Assembly: GCF_019303475.1 (NCBI RefSeq)
Contig: NZ_JABLSI010000020.1
Span: forward strand, 18,243-82,242
DNA: 64,000 nucleotides
Direction of reading: 5' to 3'
Origin: Streptomyces sp. JJ38
GTDB lineage: Bacteria; Actinomycetota; Actinomycetes; Streptomycetales; Streptomycetaceae
Part shown: positions 1 through 8,297 of the stretch, piece after piece
Position numbering within the stretch: the stretch's first letter is position 1
Layout of the letters: each line of letters begins with the position of its first letter
Translations under genes and position numbers: made by a program
The notes under the pieces: model-generated
Databases searched by the model: none
Told to the model about the DNA's origin: nothing
Seen by the model: only the letters and a program-made list of their open reading frames with translations

Positions 1-24
1 TCTCTGACAGCAACGGAGCACAGC

Positions 25-222
25 ATGCGAATCACCGTGGACATGGACCTCTGCGACAACCACGGACAGTGCGTCTTCGCCGCACCCGAGGTCTTCGCCT
101 TCGACGACGAGGAGCGCCTCGTCTACGAAGCCGCACCCGCGGCGGAGCTCTACGACGATGTCGAGCACGCGGCCGCCGCCTGCCCACTGCGTGCCATCAC
201 GCTCATCGACGACCAGCCGTGA
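25..222 (+). CDS. [3Fe-4S] ferredoxin, cytochrome P450-associated type
   Basis: Small electron-transfer protein of the kind that reduces cytochromes P450. The 65-residue chain has CDNHGQC at residues 10-16 and a third cysteine, C53, in AACPLRAI. The pattern CxxHGxC has His where a fourth ligand would sit, which fits a 3Fe-4S rather than a 4Fe-4S cluster. ACGGAG lies 6 bases before the ATG. In actinomycetes such genes usually follow a P450 gene, so a P450 is expected just left of the window; this is inference from family habit. A strong hairpin at 231-270 ends the transcript. Confidence 0.93.
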   Translation: MRITVDMDLCDNHGQCVFAAPEVFAFDDEERLVYEAAPAAELYDDVEHAAAACPLRAITLIDDQP

Positions 223-230
223 CCGAGGTC

Positions 231-270
231 GGTGGGAGCCGCGGGCCGCGCCTCGCCCGCGGCTCCCACC
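231..270. terminator. bidirectional terminator hairpin
   Basis: Perfect 16-bp stem (231-246 with 255-270) and an 8-base loop, between the convergent ferredoxin and DUF1348 genes. No T-run on either side, as is common for terminators in Streptomyces. It sits 8 bases after the ferredoxin stop and 3 bases before the other gene's stop, so it can serve both. Confidence 0.8.
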
Positions 271-272
271 GC

Positions 273-728
273 TCACCGCAGGGGCAGCGGGGCTCCGTGC
301 TCCGTCGCGGGGCGCGGCCCGAACAGGCGGCGTTCGGCCGCGCTGATCGCGACGTCGTTGATGCTCGCCTCCCGACGGCGCATCAGCCCGTCCTCCGCGA
401 ACTCCCACATCTCGTTGCCGTAGCTGCGCCACCACTGGCCGTCGGCGTCGCGGCACTCGTACTGGAAGCGCACCGCGATGCGGTTCTCGTGAAAGCCCCA
501 CAGGTCCTTGCGCAGGGCGTAGTCGTGTTCGCGGGCCCACTTGTCGCGCAGGAAGGCCGCGATCTCCTCCCGGCCCGTGAGAAACCGGTCCCGATTGCGC
601 CAGACCGAGTCCTCGGTGTAGGCGAGCGCCACGCGTTCGGGGTCGCGCGTGTTCCACGCGTCCTCCGCCGCCTGGACCTTCCTGCGCGCCGCCTCCGCGT
701 CGAAGGGCGGAAAGGGGGGACGTGCCAT
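273..728 (-). CDS. DUF1348 / nuclear transport factor 2-like (SnoaL-fold) protein
   Basis: A 151-residue NTF2-like alpha+beta barrel protein of the DUF1348 family. Typical motifs are visible: [20 protein letters not shown] near the N-terminus and the Trp-rich stretch [15 protein letters not shown] followed by REASINDV. The start at 728 has GAGAGGAA close upstream. The family's reaction is not established; the fold is used by small ketosteroid-isomerase-like enzymes and stress-linked proteins. The gene is divergent from a TetR regulator at 826, and the 97 bases between hold two near-identical palindromes (756-771, 791-806), so repression by that TetR protein is likely (inference). Confidence 0.88.
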   Translation of the reverse strand: MARPPFPPFDAEAARRKVQAAEDAWNTRDPERVALAYTEDSVWRNRDRFLTGREEIAAFLRDKWAREHDYALRKDLWGFHENRIAVRFQYECRDADGQWWRSYGNEMWEFAEDGLMRRREASINDVAISAAERRLFGPRPATEHGAPLPLR

Positions 729-755
729 GGCGGGTTCCTCTCATGAGAACAGACA

Positions 756-806
756 GAGAACGATCGTTCTCCCACTGGGCGACTAGCATAGGGAACGATC
801 GTTCTC
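756..806. promoter_or_regulatory. twin palindromic TetR operators
   Basis: Two copies of a palindrome between the divergent DUF1348 and TetR genes. Site 1 (756-771) is GAGAACGATCGTTCTC, a perfect 16-bp palindrome. Site 2 (791-806) is GGGAACGATCGTTCTC with a perfect 12-bp core GAACGATCGTTC. Their centres are 35 bp apart. Position and symmetry fit autoregulation by the adjacent TetR protein plus control of the DUF1348 gene. Confidence 0.82.
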
Positions 807-825
807 TGCGGTAGTGGGAGATGGT

Positions 826-1407
826 GTGAACGACGAGGAAGCCCGTACTCAGCTGCTCGACACGGCCGAGCGGCTGTTCTACGCGCACGGCATCCAGGCG
901 GTGGGGATGGACGCGCTGCGCACGGCCTCCGGGCTCTCGCTCAAACGGCTCTACCGGTGCTTCCCCGCCAAGGCCGATCTCGTCGAGGCCTACCTGCGAC
1001 GACGCGACGCGCGCTGGCGGGAGGCCCTGTCGTCTTACGTCGACGAGCACGGGGCGACCCCGCACGGCCGGGTGCTCGCGGTCTTCGACTGGCTGGCCGG
1101 GTGGTTCGCCGACGACGGGTTCCGGGGCTGCGCCTTCATCAACGCCTTCGGCGAGGCGGGAGCCGTGTCCGACGGCGTGGTACGCGCCGTCCGGGACCAC
1201 AAGCGGGCCGTCGGGGCGTATCTGACCGGCCTCACCCGCGACCTGGGACGCGGCGACGCGCCGGCACTGGCTCAGCAGTTGCTGCTGTTGCTGGACGGCG
1301 CGATCACCACGGCGGCGATCAGCGGTGACCCGGCGGCCGCCGGTCACGCCCGACGCGCGGCCGAGGCCCTCCTGGCGACCGCGCCCCCGGCGGAGGCCGA
1401 CGGCTGA
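826..1407 (+). CDS. TetR/AcrR family transcriptional regulator
   Basis: A 193-residue one-component regulator: N-terminal helix-turn-helix (GMDALRTASGLSLKRLYRCF with AKADLVEAYL after it) and a helical ligand-binding C-terminal half. The GTG at 826 is preferred because GGGAG (816-820) lies 5 bases before it; an in-frame GTG at 814 has no ribosome site. Its probable targets are its own gene and the divergent DUF1348 gene, through the twin palindromes at 756-806. The effector is unknown. Confidence 0.9.
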   Translation: MNDEEARTQLLDTAERLFYAHGIQAVGMDALRTASGLSLKRLYRCFPAKADLVEAYLRRRDARWREALSSYVDEHGATPHGRVLAVFDWLAGWFADDGFRGCAFINAFGEAGAVSDGVVRAVRDHKRAVGAYLTGLTRDLGRGDAPALAQQLLLLLDGAITTAAISGDPAAAGHARRAAEALLATAPPAEADG

Positions 1408-1462
1408 CCGCACCACCTCGCCTTCCAGAGCTGTCGCCCCAGACGCCGCCTAGGCTGACGGC

Positions 1463-1960
1463 ATGCGAATTCCCCGGCGCGCGGCGCGCATCGCGGTCCT
1501 GGATCCGGACGGCGCGGTGTTCATGTTCCGGTACGACAACGAGGAGGTCGGCGTCCACTGGGCGATGCCGGGCGGCGGGCTCGACGCCGGCGAGACGCTC
1601 CGGGAGGGCGCGCGACGGGAGCTGACGGAGGAGACCGGCTGGCGGGATGTCGAGCCCGGGCCGCTGCTGTGCACATGGGAGCACGACTACACCCGCTCGG
1701 GCGTGCCGGTGCGGCAGCACGAGCACATCTACCTCGCCCGGGGCCCACGACGGGACCCCGCGGAGGGGGTGGCCGCGGCACACGCGCAGGACGGCATCCT
1801 GGCCTGGCGCTGGTGGTCGCCCGCGGAGCTGCGACGCGCGCCGGAGCCGCTGTGGCCGCCGCAGTTGCCCCTGCTGCTGGCCCAGGCCGAGGCGGCGGAC
1901 GGGGCCTGCCGGGCGGTCGAGCTCGGGTACGTGCGGAACGGGACACACGACCCCTCGTAG
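1463..1960 (+). CDS. NUDIX hydrolase
   Basis: A 165-residue NUDIX-fold pyrophosphohydrolase. The box Gx5Ex7REUxEExGU is complete: G38, E44, R52-E53, E56-E57, G59-W60 (DAGETLREGARRELTEETGW covers most of it). The family cleaves nucleoside diphosphates linked to another moiety with Mg2+ or Mn2+; substrate cannot be told from the sequence. The gene stands alone downstream of the TetR gene and converges on the endonuclease gene. Confidence 0.93.
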   Translation: MRIPRRAARIAVLDPDGAVFMFRYDNEEVGVHWAMPGGGLDAGETLREGARRELTEETGWRDVEPGPLLCTWEHDYTRSGVPVRQHEHIYLARGPRRDPAEGVAAAHAQDGILAWRWWSPAELRRAPEPLWPPQLPLLLAQAEAADGACRAVELGYVRNGTHDPS

Positions 1961-1988
1961 CGGCGTGCGAGGCGCGTCCGCGAGGCCG

Positions 1989-2020
1989 GCCGCCCCGGCC
2001 CGCGAGGGGCCCGGGGCGGC
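1989..2020. terminator. hairpin between convergent NUDIX and endonuclease genes
   Basis: 10-bp GC stem GCCGCCCCGG (1989-1998) with its complement at 2011-2020 and a 12-base loop, in the 81-base gap between two convergent stops. Probable bidirectional terminator. Confidence 0.5.
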
Positions 2021-2041
2021 GGCTCGCGCCGCGCTGAATCG

Positions 2042-2872
2042 TTACGGCCAGATACTCCCGACCCACTCGGGGCGGTCGATGAACGGGTTGCGGTTGTGCT
2101 GGTAGCGCTCGTAGACGACCTCGTTGCGGCGCTGTTCGAAGGTGTCCGGCGGGTCCTGCTCGTGCCACTGCTTGAGGACGGAGAGGCGGCCCATGTACGG
2201 GGCGGAGCCGTTGCCGACCCGGTCGTTGAGCTCCAGGTCCGCGAAGGAGTCGTCGCCCTCGTAGCGGACGGCCATGTAGAAGATCATCCGGGCGACGTCG
2301 CCCTTGACCGCGTCCCGGGGCTCGAAGGAGTCGTGGTCGGTGTAGCTCTCGGGGGCCTGGTGGACCGGGCTGCCGCCGTGGTCGAAGTCCTTGTTGCCCC
2401 GTGCGCTGTTGACGCTCACGTCGGTGGGCCGCAGGTGGTGGAGGTCGGTTCCCGGGCCGCGTGAGGTGCCGAAGTCGCCATGGGACTTGGCCCACACGTG
2501 CTCGCGGTTCCAGTCGTCCACGTCGCCGCCGTTGTCGTACTCGCTCCTGGAGTCGCCCGAGTAGAGCAGGATGACGCTGGAGGAGTCGGAGGGGTCCTCG
2601 TCGGTCTCGCGCAGGGCGCCCCAGACCTCGCTGTAGGACAGCGTGTCGTGGTCGTCGACGATGTCGTGCAGCGCCTGCCTCAACTGCTGTCCGCTCTTGC
2701 CCTCGGCGGCGTCGTAGTAGCCCGCGGGGGCTTCGTACGACGCCGCCGAGGACGTGGACGGAGCGGGGGTGGGGGTGGCGGTGGCGTGTGAGCCGAGGGC
2801 CACGGCGGTGAGTGCTGCCCCGGCGATCAGGGCGGCGCCGAACCGCCGCCGCGCCGTGTGGAGGACGGGCAT
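2042..2872 (-). CDS. secreted endonuclease I family nuclease
   Basis: A 276-residue extracellular nuclease of the endonuclease I (EndA/NucM) type. The N-terminus MPVLHTARRRFGAALIAGAA is a Sec signal peptide (basic start, hydrophobic core, then ATATPTPAP), so the start at 2872 is chosen although the frame is open further; AAGGGA lies 6 bases upstream. The catalytic region reads NREHVWAKSHGDF followed by DLHHLRPTDVSVNSARGN, as in the family's His-metal site. Role: probably scavenging DNA or processing nucleic acid outside the cell. Stand-alone gene. Confidence 0.92.
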   Translation of the reverse strand: MPVLHTARRRFGAALIAGAALTAVALGSHATATPTPAPSTSSAASYEAPAGYYDAAEGKSGQQLRQALHDIVDDHDTLSYSEVWGALRETDEDPSDSSSVILLYSGDSRSEYDNGGDVDDWNREHVWAKSHGDFGTSRGPGTDLHHLRPTDVSVNSARGNKDFDHGGSPVHQAPESYTDHDSFEPRDAVKGDVARMIFYMAVRYEGDDSFADLELNDRVGNGSAPYMGRLSVLKQWHEQDPPDTFEQRRNEVVYERYQHNRNPFIDRPEWVGSIWP

Positions 2873-3161
2873 GGGTGAGTCCCTTCCAGACGTCCGCGTG
2901 CCGGTGGCCTCAGGGCACCACAGCACGACAGATTGACGTGAACCGGTCACACGAGGGTGGCATGGGCCTCGGCTCCGGAACGTGAACGTCCTGTAGCGGT
3001 TGGGTGCCCATAGCGCGGCGACGCGAGGTGACGGCGCCCTCACCCGGCACGCCTCCGTCCAGCACGGACGCGCGGCCGTGCACGGTCGGGACGAGAGTGG
3101 GTACGCGGGTGGGCAGCCGGGGCGGACCCCGGGACGTCACCGTATCGAGGAGGCAGTGGCC

Positions 3162-4556
3162 ATGGGCATCGCCACCGTGAATCCGGCCACCGGCGAGACG
3201 CTCAGGACGTTCGACGAGCTGAGTGACGAGGAGGTCGAGGAGCGTCTCGCCAAGGCCGCCGCGGCCTTCGGCGTCCACCGGCGCACCGGCTTCGGCGAAC
3301 GGGCCGCCCTGCTGGAGCGGGCCGCCGAGGTGCTGGAGGCGGAGCAGGACTCGGCGGCCCGCATGATCACCATGGAGATGGGCAAGCCCCTGGGCGCAGC
3401 GCGCGCCGAGGCGGCGAAGTGCGTGAAGGCGATGCGTTGGTACGCGCGGCACGCGGAGGACGAGCTCGCCGACGAGGAGCCGCGCCCCGCCGACGTCGAG
3501 GACTCCGGCGCCTCCCGGGTCTTCGTCCGGTACCGGCCGCTGGGCCCGGTGCTCGCCGTCATGCCGTGGAACTTCCCGCTGTGGCAGGTGGTGCGGTTCG
3601 CCGCGCCCGCGCTGATGGCGGGGAACGTGGGGCTGCTGAAGCACGCGTCCAACGTTCCGCAGACCGCCCTCTACCTGGAGGACGTCTTCCGGCGAGCGGG
3701 GTATCCCGACGGGTGCTTCCAGACCCTGCTCATCGGTGCCCGCCGCATCGAGGGCGTGCTGCGCGACCCGAGGATCGCGGCGGCGACGCTGACCGGCAGC
3801 GAGCCGGCCGGGCGGTCCGTGGCGTCCATCGCCGGCGACGAGATCATGAAGACCGTCCTGGAGCTGGGCGGCAGCGACCCGTTCCTCGTACTCCCCTCGG
3901 CCGATCTGGACGGCGCGGTGAGCACCGCGGTGACCGCGCGGGTGCAGAACACCGGTCAGTCCTGCATCGCGGCCAAGCGGTTCATCGTCCACAGCGACGT
4001 CTACGACGACTTCGCCGCCCGCTTCACCGAGGAGATGGCCGCGCTCACGGTGGGCGATCCGCTGGCCGAGGGCACCGACGTCGGGCCGCTGGCCAGCGAG
4101 CAGGGCCGTGCGGACCTGGAGGAGCTCGTCGATGACGCCGTCTCGCTGGGCGCGCGCACGCTGTGCGGCGGGCGGCGGCCCGCGCACTTGGCGTCCGGCT
4201 GGTACTACGAGCCGACCGTGCTGGCCGACATCACGTCCACGATGCGCATCCACCGGGAGGAGGCCTTCGGCCCGGTGGCGACCCTGTACCGGGTCTCCGG
4301 GCTGGACCAGGCGATCACGGTGGCCAACGACACCACGTTCGGCCTGAGTTCGAACGCCTGGACGCGGGACGAGGCCGAGCAGGAGCGGCTGGTGGCGGAC
4401 CTGGAGGCGGGCGGCGTCTACTTCAACGGGATGACGGCCTCGCACCCGGGGATGCCCTTCGGCGGCACGAAGCGGTCCGGCTACGGGCGCGAGCTGGCCG
4501 GGCACGGCCTGCGCGAGTTCTGCAACGCCACCACGGTCTGGTATGGCGCCCGGTGA
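3162..4556 (+). CDS. NAD(P)-dependent aldehyde dehydrogenase, succinate-semialdehyde dehydrogenase type
   Basis: Aldehyde dehydrogenase of 464 residues oxidising an aldehyde to the acid. The catalytic Cys is C268 in NTGQSCIAAKRF and the general base E234 in LELGGSDPF; the PWNFPLWQV cofactor segment and EEAFGPVATLYRV motif are present. Length and the start MGIATVNPATGETL match the GabD-like succinate-semialdehyde group common in Streptomyces. ATG 3162 is chosen because GGAGG lies 8 bases upstream; the frame stays open further but without a ribosome site. Exact substrate is not proven by sequence. It converges with the aminopropyltransferase-like operon with only 24 bases between. Confidence 0.92.
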   Translation: MGIATVNPATGETLRTFDELSDEEVEERLAKAAAAFGVHRRTGFGERAALLERAAEVLEAEQDSAARMITMEMGKPLGAARAEAAKCVKAMRWYARHAEDELADEEPRPADVEDSGASRVFVRYRPLGPVLAVMPWNFPLWQVVRFAAPALMAGNVGLLKHASNVPQTALYLEDVFRRAGYPDGCFQTLLIGARRIEGVLRDPRIAAATLTGSEPAGRSVASIAGDEIMKTVLELGGSDPFLVLPSADLDGAVSTAVTARVQNTGQSCIAAKRFIVHSDVYDDFAARFTEEMAALTVGDPLAEGTDVGPLASEQGRADLEELVDDAVSLGARTLCGGRRPAHLASGWYYEPTVLADITSTMRIHREEAFGPVATLYRVSGLDQAITVANDTTFGLSSNAWTRDEAEQERLVADLEAGGVYFNGMTASHPGMPFGGTKRSGYGRELAGHGLREFCNATTVWYGAR

Positions 4557-4580
4557 GGCCGGGCGGCGCCGGACGCGGGA

Positions 4581-6146
4581 TCAGTAGGCCTGCCACTCGT
4601 GGCGGGCGTACTCCAGGATCGCCGGGTCCATGAGGGTGCTGGCCCGCACGTTCTGTGGCCGGCGGTCCACCGGGAAGACGGCGGCGGCCTCCAGCACGGC
4701 GTCGTCCAGGAAGCGCAGCGGCGGTGCGTCCTCGGGCAGACGCAGCGCCGGGGGCTCGCCCTCGCCACGGGTGGCCAGGAGGAAGCCCCAGTTGCCGAAG
4801 CTGGGGACGTCGATCTGGTAAGGGGTCGTGGTGTAGCCCGCCTCGCGCAGCGTGGTGGCGATGGACCAGTAGCTCTTGGGCGCGAAGAAGGGCGACCCGC
4901 CCTGGACGACGATGCGGGCCTCGGGGGCCAGGGCCCGGCCGAGGAGGTGGTAGAACTCCACCGAGTAGAGCTTGGCCAGGGCCGCGGTGTCGGGGTCGGG
5001 GAAGTCGATGACGACGGCGTCGTACCGCTGTCCGGCGTCGCGCAGCCAGTTGAAGGCGTCCCGGTTGACGACCGTGACGCGGGGGTCGTCGAGGGCCTCG
5101 CCGTTGAGTTCCCGCAACGGGGTGAGGGAGCGGGCGAGCTCGGTCATGGCCGGGTCCAGGTCGACGAGGGTGACCTCGGCGACGTCGTCGTAGCGCAGGA
5201 TCTCGCGCAGGGCGAGCCCGTCCCCACCGCCGAGGACGAGCACCGAGTCGTGCTCCTCGGTCAGGGCCGGGTGGACGAGCGCCTCGTGGTAGCGGTACTC
5301 GTCGACGGAGGAGAACTGCAGGTCTCCGTTGAGGAAGAGCCGGAGATCGGGCTCGCCCGTGAAGGCCGGCGAGCGGGTGACGACGATCTCCTGGTAGGGC
5401 GTGGTCTCGGCGTGGATGATCGGGTCGCGGTAGAGCTGCTGGCGGGCGCTGACCTCGATCTGGTCGGCCAGGGCGTAGGCGCCGCCCAGGACGGCGAGGA
5501 CGGCCGCCACGCCCACGAGGAGTGCGGTGCGCACGACGCGGCGGGTCTGCCGCCGGAAGATCCACAGGACGACGATGACCCCGGCGACGGCGTTGACGGC
5601 GCCCACCACGAGCGCGCCCCTGAGCTGGCCGAACGTCGGAAGCAGCAGGAACGGGAAGCACAGCCCTCCGACGAGGGCCCCGATGTAGTCGACGGCGAAC
5701 ATGTCCGCGACCGCGCCGCCGGCCTCCTGACGGCGGATTCGTTGCAGCATCGTCATGAGCAGCGGGATTTCGGCACCGATCAGCACACCGACGACGAAGG
5801 CGATGACCACCATGGCCGGGGTGTAGATCTGCAGCCAGGCGAACGCGGCGTAGAGCGCCAGGACGGAGAGCCCGCCGACGAGGGCGAGGGTGCCCTCCAC
5901 GAGCGCGAAGGCCCCTACGGCTCGGTGCCGTAGGGGCTTGGCGGCCAGGGATCCCACCCCCATCGCGAAGACCATGACGGACAGGACCACGGAGGTCTGC
6001 AGCACCGAGTTGCCGATGAGGTAGCTGCCGAGTGCGGTCAGGGCCAGTTCGTAGACGAGGCCGCAGGCGGCGCACAGGAAGACGGCGAGCAGCAGCAGGA
6101 ACCGTGGCAGTCGCGCCGTGGGCGCGGCGGGGCGAGTGGTGCTCAT
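4581..6146 (-). CDS. membrane-anchored spermidine synthase-like protein (aminopropyltransferase fold)
   Basis: A 521-residue fusion of an N-terminal membrane domain (about seven or eight helices in residues 15-225, e.g. FLLLLAVFLCAACGLVYELA) with a C-terminal polyamine aminopropyltransferase domain. The latter shows the SAM-type loop VLVLGGGDGLALREIL, the acidic VTLVDLDPAMTELA and VVIDFPDPDTAALAKLYSVE, which aligns with the catalytic-Asp loop of spermidine synthases. Family members transfer an aminopropyl group from decarboxylated SAM; here the acceptor is unknown and activity on membrane-linked substrates is possible (inference). It is the last gene of a five-gene operon, 6 bases after the DUF350 gene. 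Confidence 0.88.
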   Translation of the reverse strand: MSTTRPAAPTARLPRFLLLLAVFLCAACGLVYELALTALGSYLIGNSVLQTSVVLSVMVFAMGVGSLAAKPLRHRAVGAFALVEGTLALVGGLSVLALYAAFAWLQIYTPAMVVIAFVVGVLIGAEIPLLMTMLQRIRRQEAGGAVADMFAVDYIGALVGGLCFPFLLLPTFGQLRGALVVGAVNAVAGVIVVLWIFRRQTRRVVRTALLVGVAAVLAVLGGAYALADQIEVSARQQLYRDPIIHAETTPYQEIVVTRSPAFTGEPDLRLFLNGDLQFSSVDEYRYHEALVHPALTEEHDSVLVLGGGDGLALREILRYDDVAEVTLVDLDPAMTELARSLTPLRELNGEALDDPRVTVVNRDAFNWLRDAGQRYDAVVIDFPDPDTAALAKLYSVEFYHLLGRALAPEARIVVQGGSPFFAPKSYWSIATTLREAGYTTTPYQIDVPSFGNWGFLLATRGEGEPPALRLPEDAPPLRFLDDAVLEAAAVFPVDRRPQNVRASTLMDPAILEYARHEWQAY

Positions 6147-6152
6147 ACGGCC

Positions 6153-6590
6153 TCAGGACAGTGCGGCGCCGACCATGAAGGCCGTGCCGATGTACATGGC
6201 CGCCTGTACCCAGGCGGCGGGGTGGGGCCGGTCCCCGTCGTCGTCGAGGACGGCGTGGCCCATCCTGCCGGGCGTCATGAGGCTGACGACGACCGCGACG
6301 AGGGTCATGACGAGCACGCCGGCGAGCCCGTAGAGGAGGGTGCTGAACAGGCCGTCGGCCAGGCCCTGTTCGGATTCGCTGGAGCGGATGGCGTCGGCGA
6401 TGATGAGGCCGATGGCGAGGGTCTGGCCGCCGAGCAGGACCGCGGCGCCGCGGTTGCGTTCGGTCCACACGACGTGGACGAGCTTGCCGGGGGTGACGAT
6501 GTCGAGGGCGACGAAGCCGCAGGCCATGACGACGAAGCCGACCAGTCCGTAGAGCAGGGCGTAGCCTGCCGACTCGAAGATCTCTGCCAC
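6153..6590 (-). CDS. DUF350 family membrane protein
   Basis: A 145-residue integral membrane protein with four predicted helices arranged as two similar halves (LLYGLVGFVVMACGFVALDI and LLYGLAGVLVMTLVAVVVSL), each followed by a DxxTPG / SLMTPG turn. This internal duplication is the mark of DUF350 (E. coli YjfL is a member). GTG start with AAAGG 8 bases upstream. It lies between the DUF4247 lipoprotein and the aminopropyltransferase-like protein in the same operon. Function unknown; a channel or scaffold role would be inference. Confidence 0.9.
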   Translation of the reverse strand: MAEIFESAGYALLYGLVGFVVMACGFVALDIVTPGKLVHVVWTERNRGAAVLLGGQTLAIGLIIADAIRSSESEQGLADGLFSTLLYGLAGVLVMTLVAVVVSLMTPGRMGHAVLDDDGDRPHPAAWVQAAMYIGTAFMVGAALS

Positions 6591-6635
6591 GGGGGTGCCT
6601 TTCGGGGACGTGTCGAGGACGGTTGGGGCTGGGGT

Positions 6636-7040
6636 CTACTTGCCGGAGCCGGGGCCGCCGCCGCGGAAGTCGTTGCCGCTGCTGCCGGGCGAGGGCCACG
6701 CGTGGCCGACGTCGCCGTGCCAGCGGCGGTGACCGTCGCGGTAGTCCTCGATCTCTATGCGGCTGCCGTCCCGGAGGGGGAAGACGGCGACGATGTCGTC
6801 GCGGTAGCGCAGGTAGTACCTGCCTCCCGTGTTGAGGCGGCCGAAGGCCTCGCGGTGGGAGTCGATCTCGCCGGCCACCTCGGCCGGACGGTCGCTGGGG
6901 TCGCGGTAGTCGAAGCCGTCGCGGCTGTACTCCTTCGCGATCCAGCTGCGGGGGACTTCGTTGGCGTTGTTGTCGTCCGAGCAGCCGGCGAGCAGCAGCG
7001 TCGCGGTGAGCGCCGCGCAGGCGAGTCGGGCGGGTTTCAT
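6636..7040 (-). CDS. DUF4247 family lipoprotein
   Basis: A 134-residue exported lipoprotein: MKPARLACAALTATLLLAGC is a lipoprotein signal with the lipobox LLAGC, so the mature protein starts at Cys20. The rest is soluble, with the stretch WIAKEYSRDGFDYRDPSDRP and GRYYLRYRDDIVAVFPLRDG typical of DUF4247, and a Gly-rich tail. The ATG at 7040 overlaps the stop of the preceding DUF2617 gene by 4 bases (ATGA), showing translational coupling. Function unknown; it would sit on the outer face of the membrane beside the DUF350 protein. Confidence 0.88.
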   Translation of the reverse strand: MKPARLACAALTATLLLAGCSDDNNANEVPRSWIAKEYSRDGFDYRDPSDRPAEVAGEIDSHREAFGRLNTGGRYYLRYRDDIVAVFPLRDGSRIEIEDYRDGHRRWHGDVGHAWPSPGSSGNDFRGGGPGSGK

Positions 7041-7561
7041 CGGGCCTCCAGCCAGGTGTGCGTCGCCACGATCCGGCGGCTCTGCGGGTAGGTGTGCCAG
7101 GTCCTCCAGCCCACGCCCGAGTCCCCCTCCTCGACGGTCAGCGCGGTGACGGCGTCCGGGGACCCGGGGAAGACGCCGCACAGGGCCTGCGGGCGCCCGG
7201 AGAGCCGGTCGCGCAGCCGGGCCACGCAGGCCGTGAAGCCCGCCTCAAAGGAGTCGGGTGCGGCGTGGGGGTGCGCGGAGAAGTCGAGGACGCGGGCGGT
7301 GAAGTGGTAGTGCCAGGCGTCGAAGGTGTGCGTCACCGTCGCGGGCAGCCCGCCGGCCGCGTCGGGCAGGCAGGCGACGGTCTCCCGCACCGGGCCCGCG
7401 AAGACCTGGTGGGAGGCGCCGAGGAGCCGGAGTTGGACGGTGAGGGCGCCGGCCGTCACCTCGGAGACGGCGAGGGCCTCGCGGGCGGGGAGGTCGAGGG
7501 CGAAGGAGAGCTGGTCCGCGTCGGTGTCGAGGTAGGGGGCGGCGAGGGCTATGTCGCTCAC
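7037..7561 (-). CDS. DUF2617 family protein
   Basis: A 174-residue soluble protein of the DUF2617 family, starting VSDIALAAPYLDTDADQLSF and ending in SGVGWRTWHTYPQSRRIVAT, a conserved Trp-His-Tyr rich end. GTG at 7561 is chosen because it overlaps the upstream DUF4178 stop by 4 bases (GTGA); the open frame extends further upstream only as an out-of-frame shadow of that gene. Function unknown. It is the second gene of the operon ending with the aminopropyltransferase-like protein. Confidence 0.87.
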   Translation of the reverse strand: MSDIALAAPYLDTDADQLSFALDLPAREALAVSEVTAGALTVQLRLLGASHQVFAGPVRETVACLPDAAGGLPATVTHTFDAWHYHFTARVLDFSAHPHAAPDSFEAGFTACVARLRDRLSGRPQALCGVFPGSPDAVTALTVEEGDSGVGWRTWHTYPQSRRIVATHTWLEAR

Positions 7562-8175
7562 GCGCCGCTGCCGGGGTAGATCGTCAGGGTGCCCTCGGGC
7601 ACGCGCTCGCCGAGGGAGCACTCCCAGGTGCCGCGCCCCTGGTCGCCGAGGAACCGTTCGAAGGCGAGGCTGCGCCCGCGGGGGCCGTCGTAGTCGGCGT
7701 ACTCCATGCGGCCGGTGGCACCGAGGCCCGTGGTGCCCTCGGAGCGGTAGGAGGCGGTGCCGTGCTCGGTGCGGTGGTAGGTGACGCCCTCGACGGTGAC
7801 GGTGGCGCGGCTCGGGGTGAGGTCGGCGTCGGCGCGTTCCGTCCACAGGACGACCTCGAGCGTCGGATCCTCTTCGACGGAGAGCCAGCGGCGCCCCTCG
7901 CCGGTGACCTCCATGGGGTCGAGGAAGTGCTCGGACCAGGTGTACCCGCCCTCGGTGAGCCGCAGGGAGCCGCGTACGAACAGGCGTTCGCCGAGATACT
8001 CGACCATGTCGCCGGCCTTGAGCGTGCGGGGGTCTCCGGCGGCGCTGTCCTCGGGGGCGAACGGATCCCGGGGTGCCGGTGCCGTCGTGGCCGTCGCCGT
8101 GCGCCGCCTGCGCAGCAGCACAGCGATCACGATCGCGAGGATCACGACAGCGAGCACCGCCAGCAGCAGCTTCAC
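7558..8175 (-). CDS. DUF4178 domain protein with N-terminal membrane anchor
   Basis: A 205-residue protein with one N-terminal membrane helix (LLLAVLAVVILAIVIAVLLR) followed by a basic stop-transfer run and a cytoplasmic beta-rich DUF4178 domain (LKAGDMVEYLGERLFVRGSL, then GYTWSEHFL and WLSVEEDPTLEVVLW). First gene of the five-gene minus-strand operon; GTG start at 8175 behind a GGGGGTT stretch. DUF4178 proteins are often found beside polyamine-type enzymes and DUF350 proteins in bacterial gene clusters, but their biochemical role is unknown to me. Confidence 0.85.
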   Translation of the reverse strand: MKLLLAVLAVVILAIVIAVLLRRRRTATATTAPAPRDPFAPEDSAAGDPRTLKAGDMVEYLGERLFVRGSLRLTEGGYTWSEHFLDPMEVTGEGRRWLSVEEDPTLEVVLWTERADADLTPSRATVTVEGVTYHRTEHGTASYRSEGTTGLGATGRMEYADYDGPRGRSLAFERFLGDQGRGTWECSLGERVPEGTLTIYPGSGA

Positions 8176-8297
8176 GACAACCCCCGAGATTTGGCACTGC
8201 GACGAGCGCGGCCGAGTATGTCACAGCGCCCGGGACGGCAATCGGGCGGTGTACCGGCCCCGTTTTGCGGCCGCCGGTGCGGGGAACCCGGCGGCCC

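Noticed and set aside
1521..2495. Minus-strand open frame across the NUDIX gene and into the endonuclease gene
   Set aside because: Arg/Pro-rich, no motif, and antisense to a well-supported gene.
3076..3085. CCGTGCACGG palindrome between endonuclease and aldehyde dehydrogenase genes
   Set aside because: Too short and GC-rich to tell from chance, no regulator adjacent.
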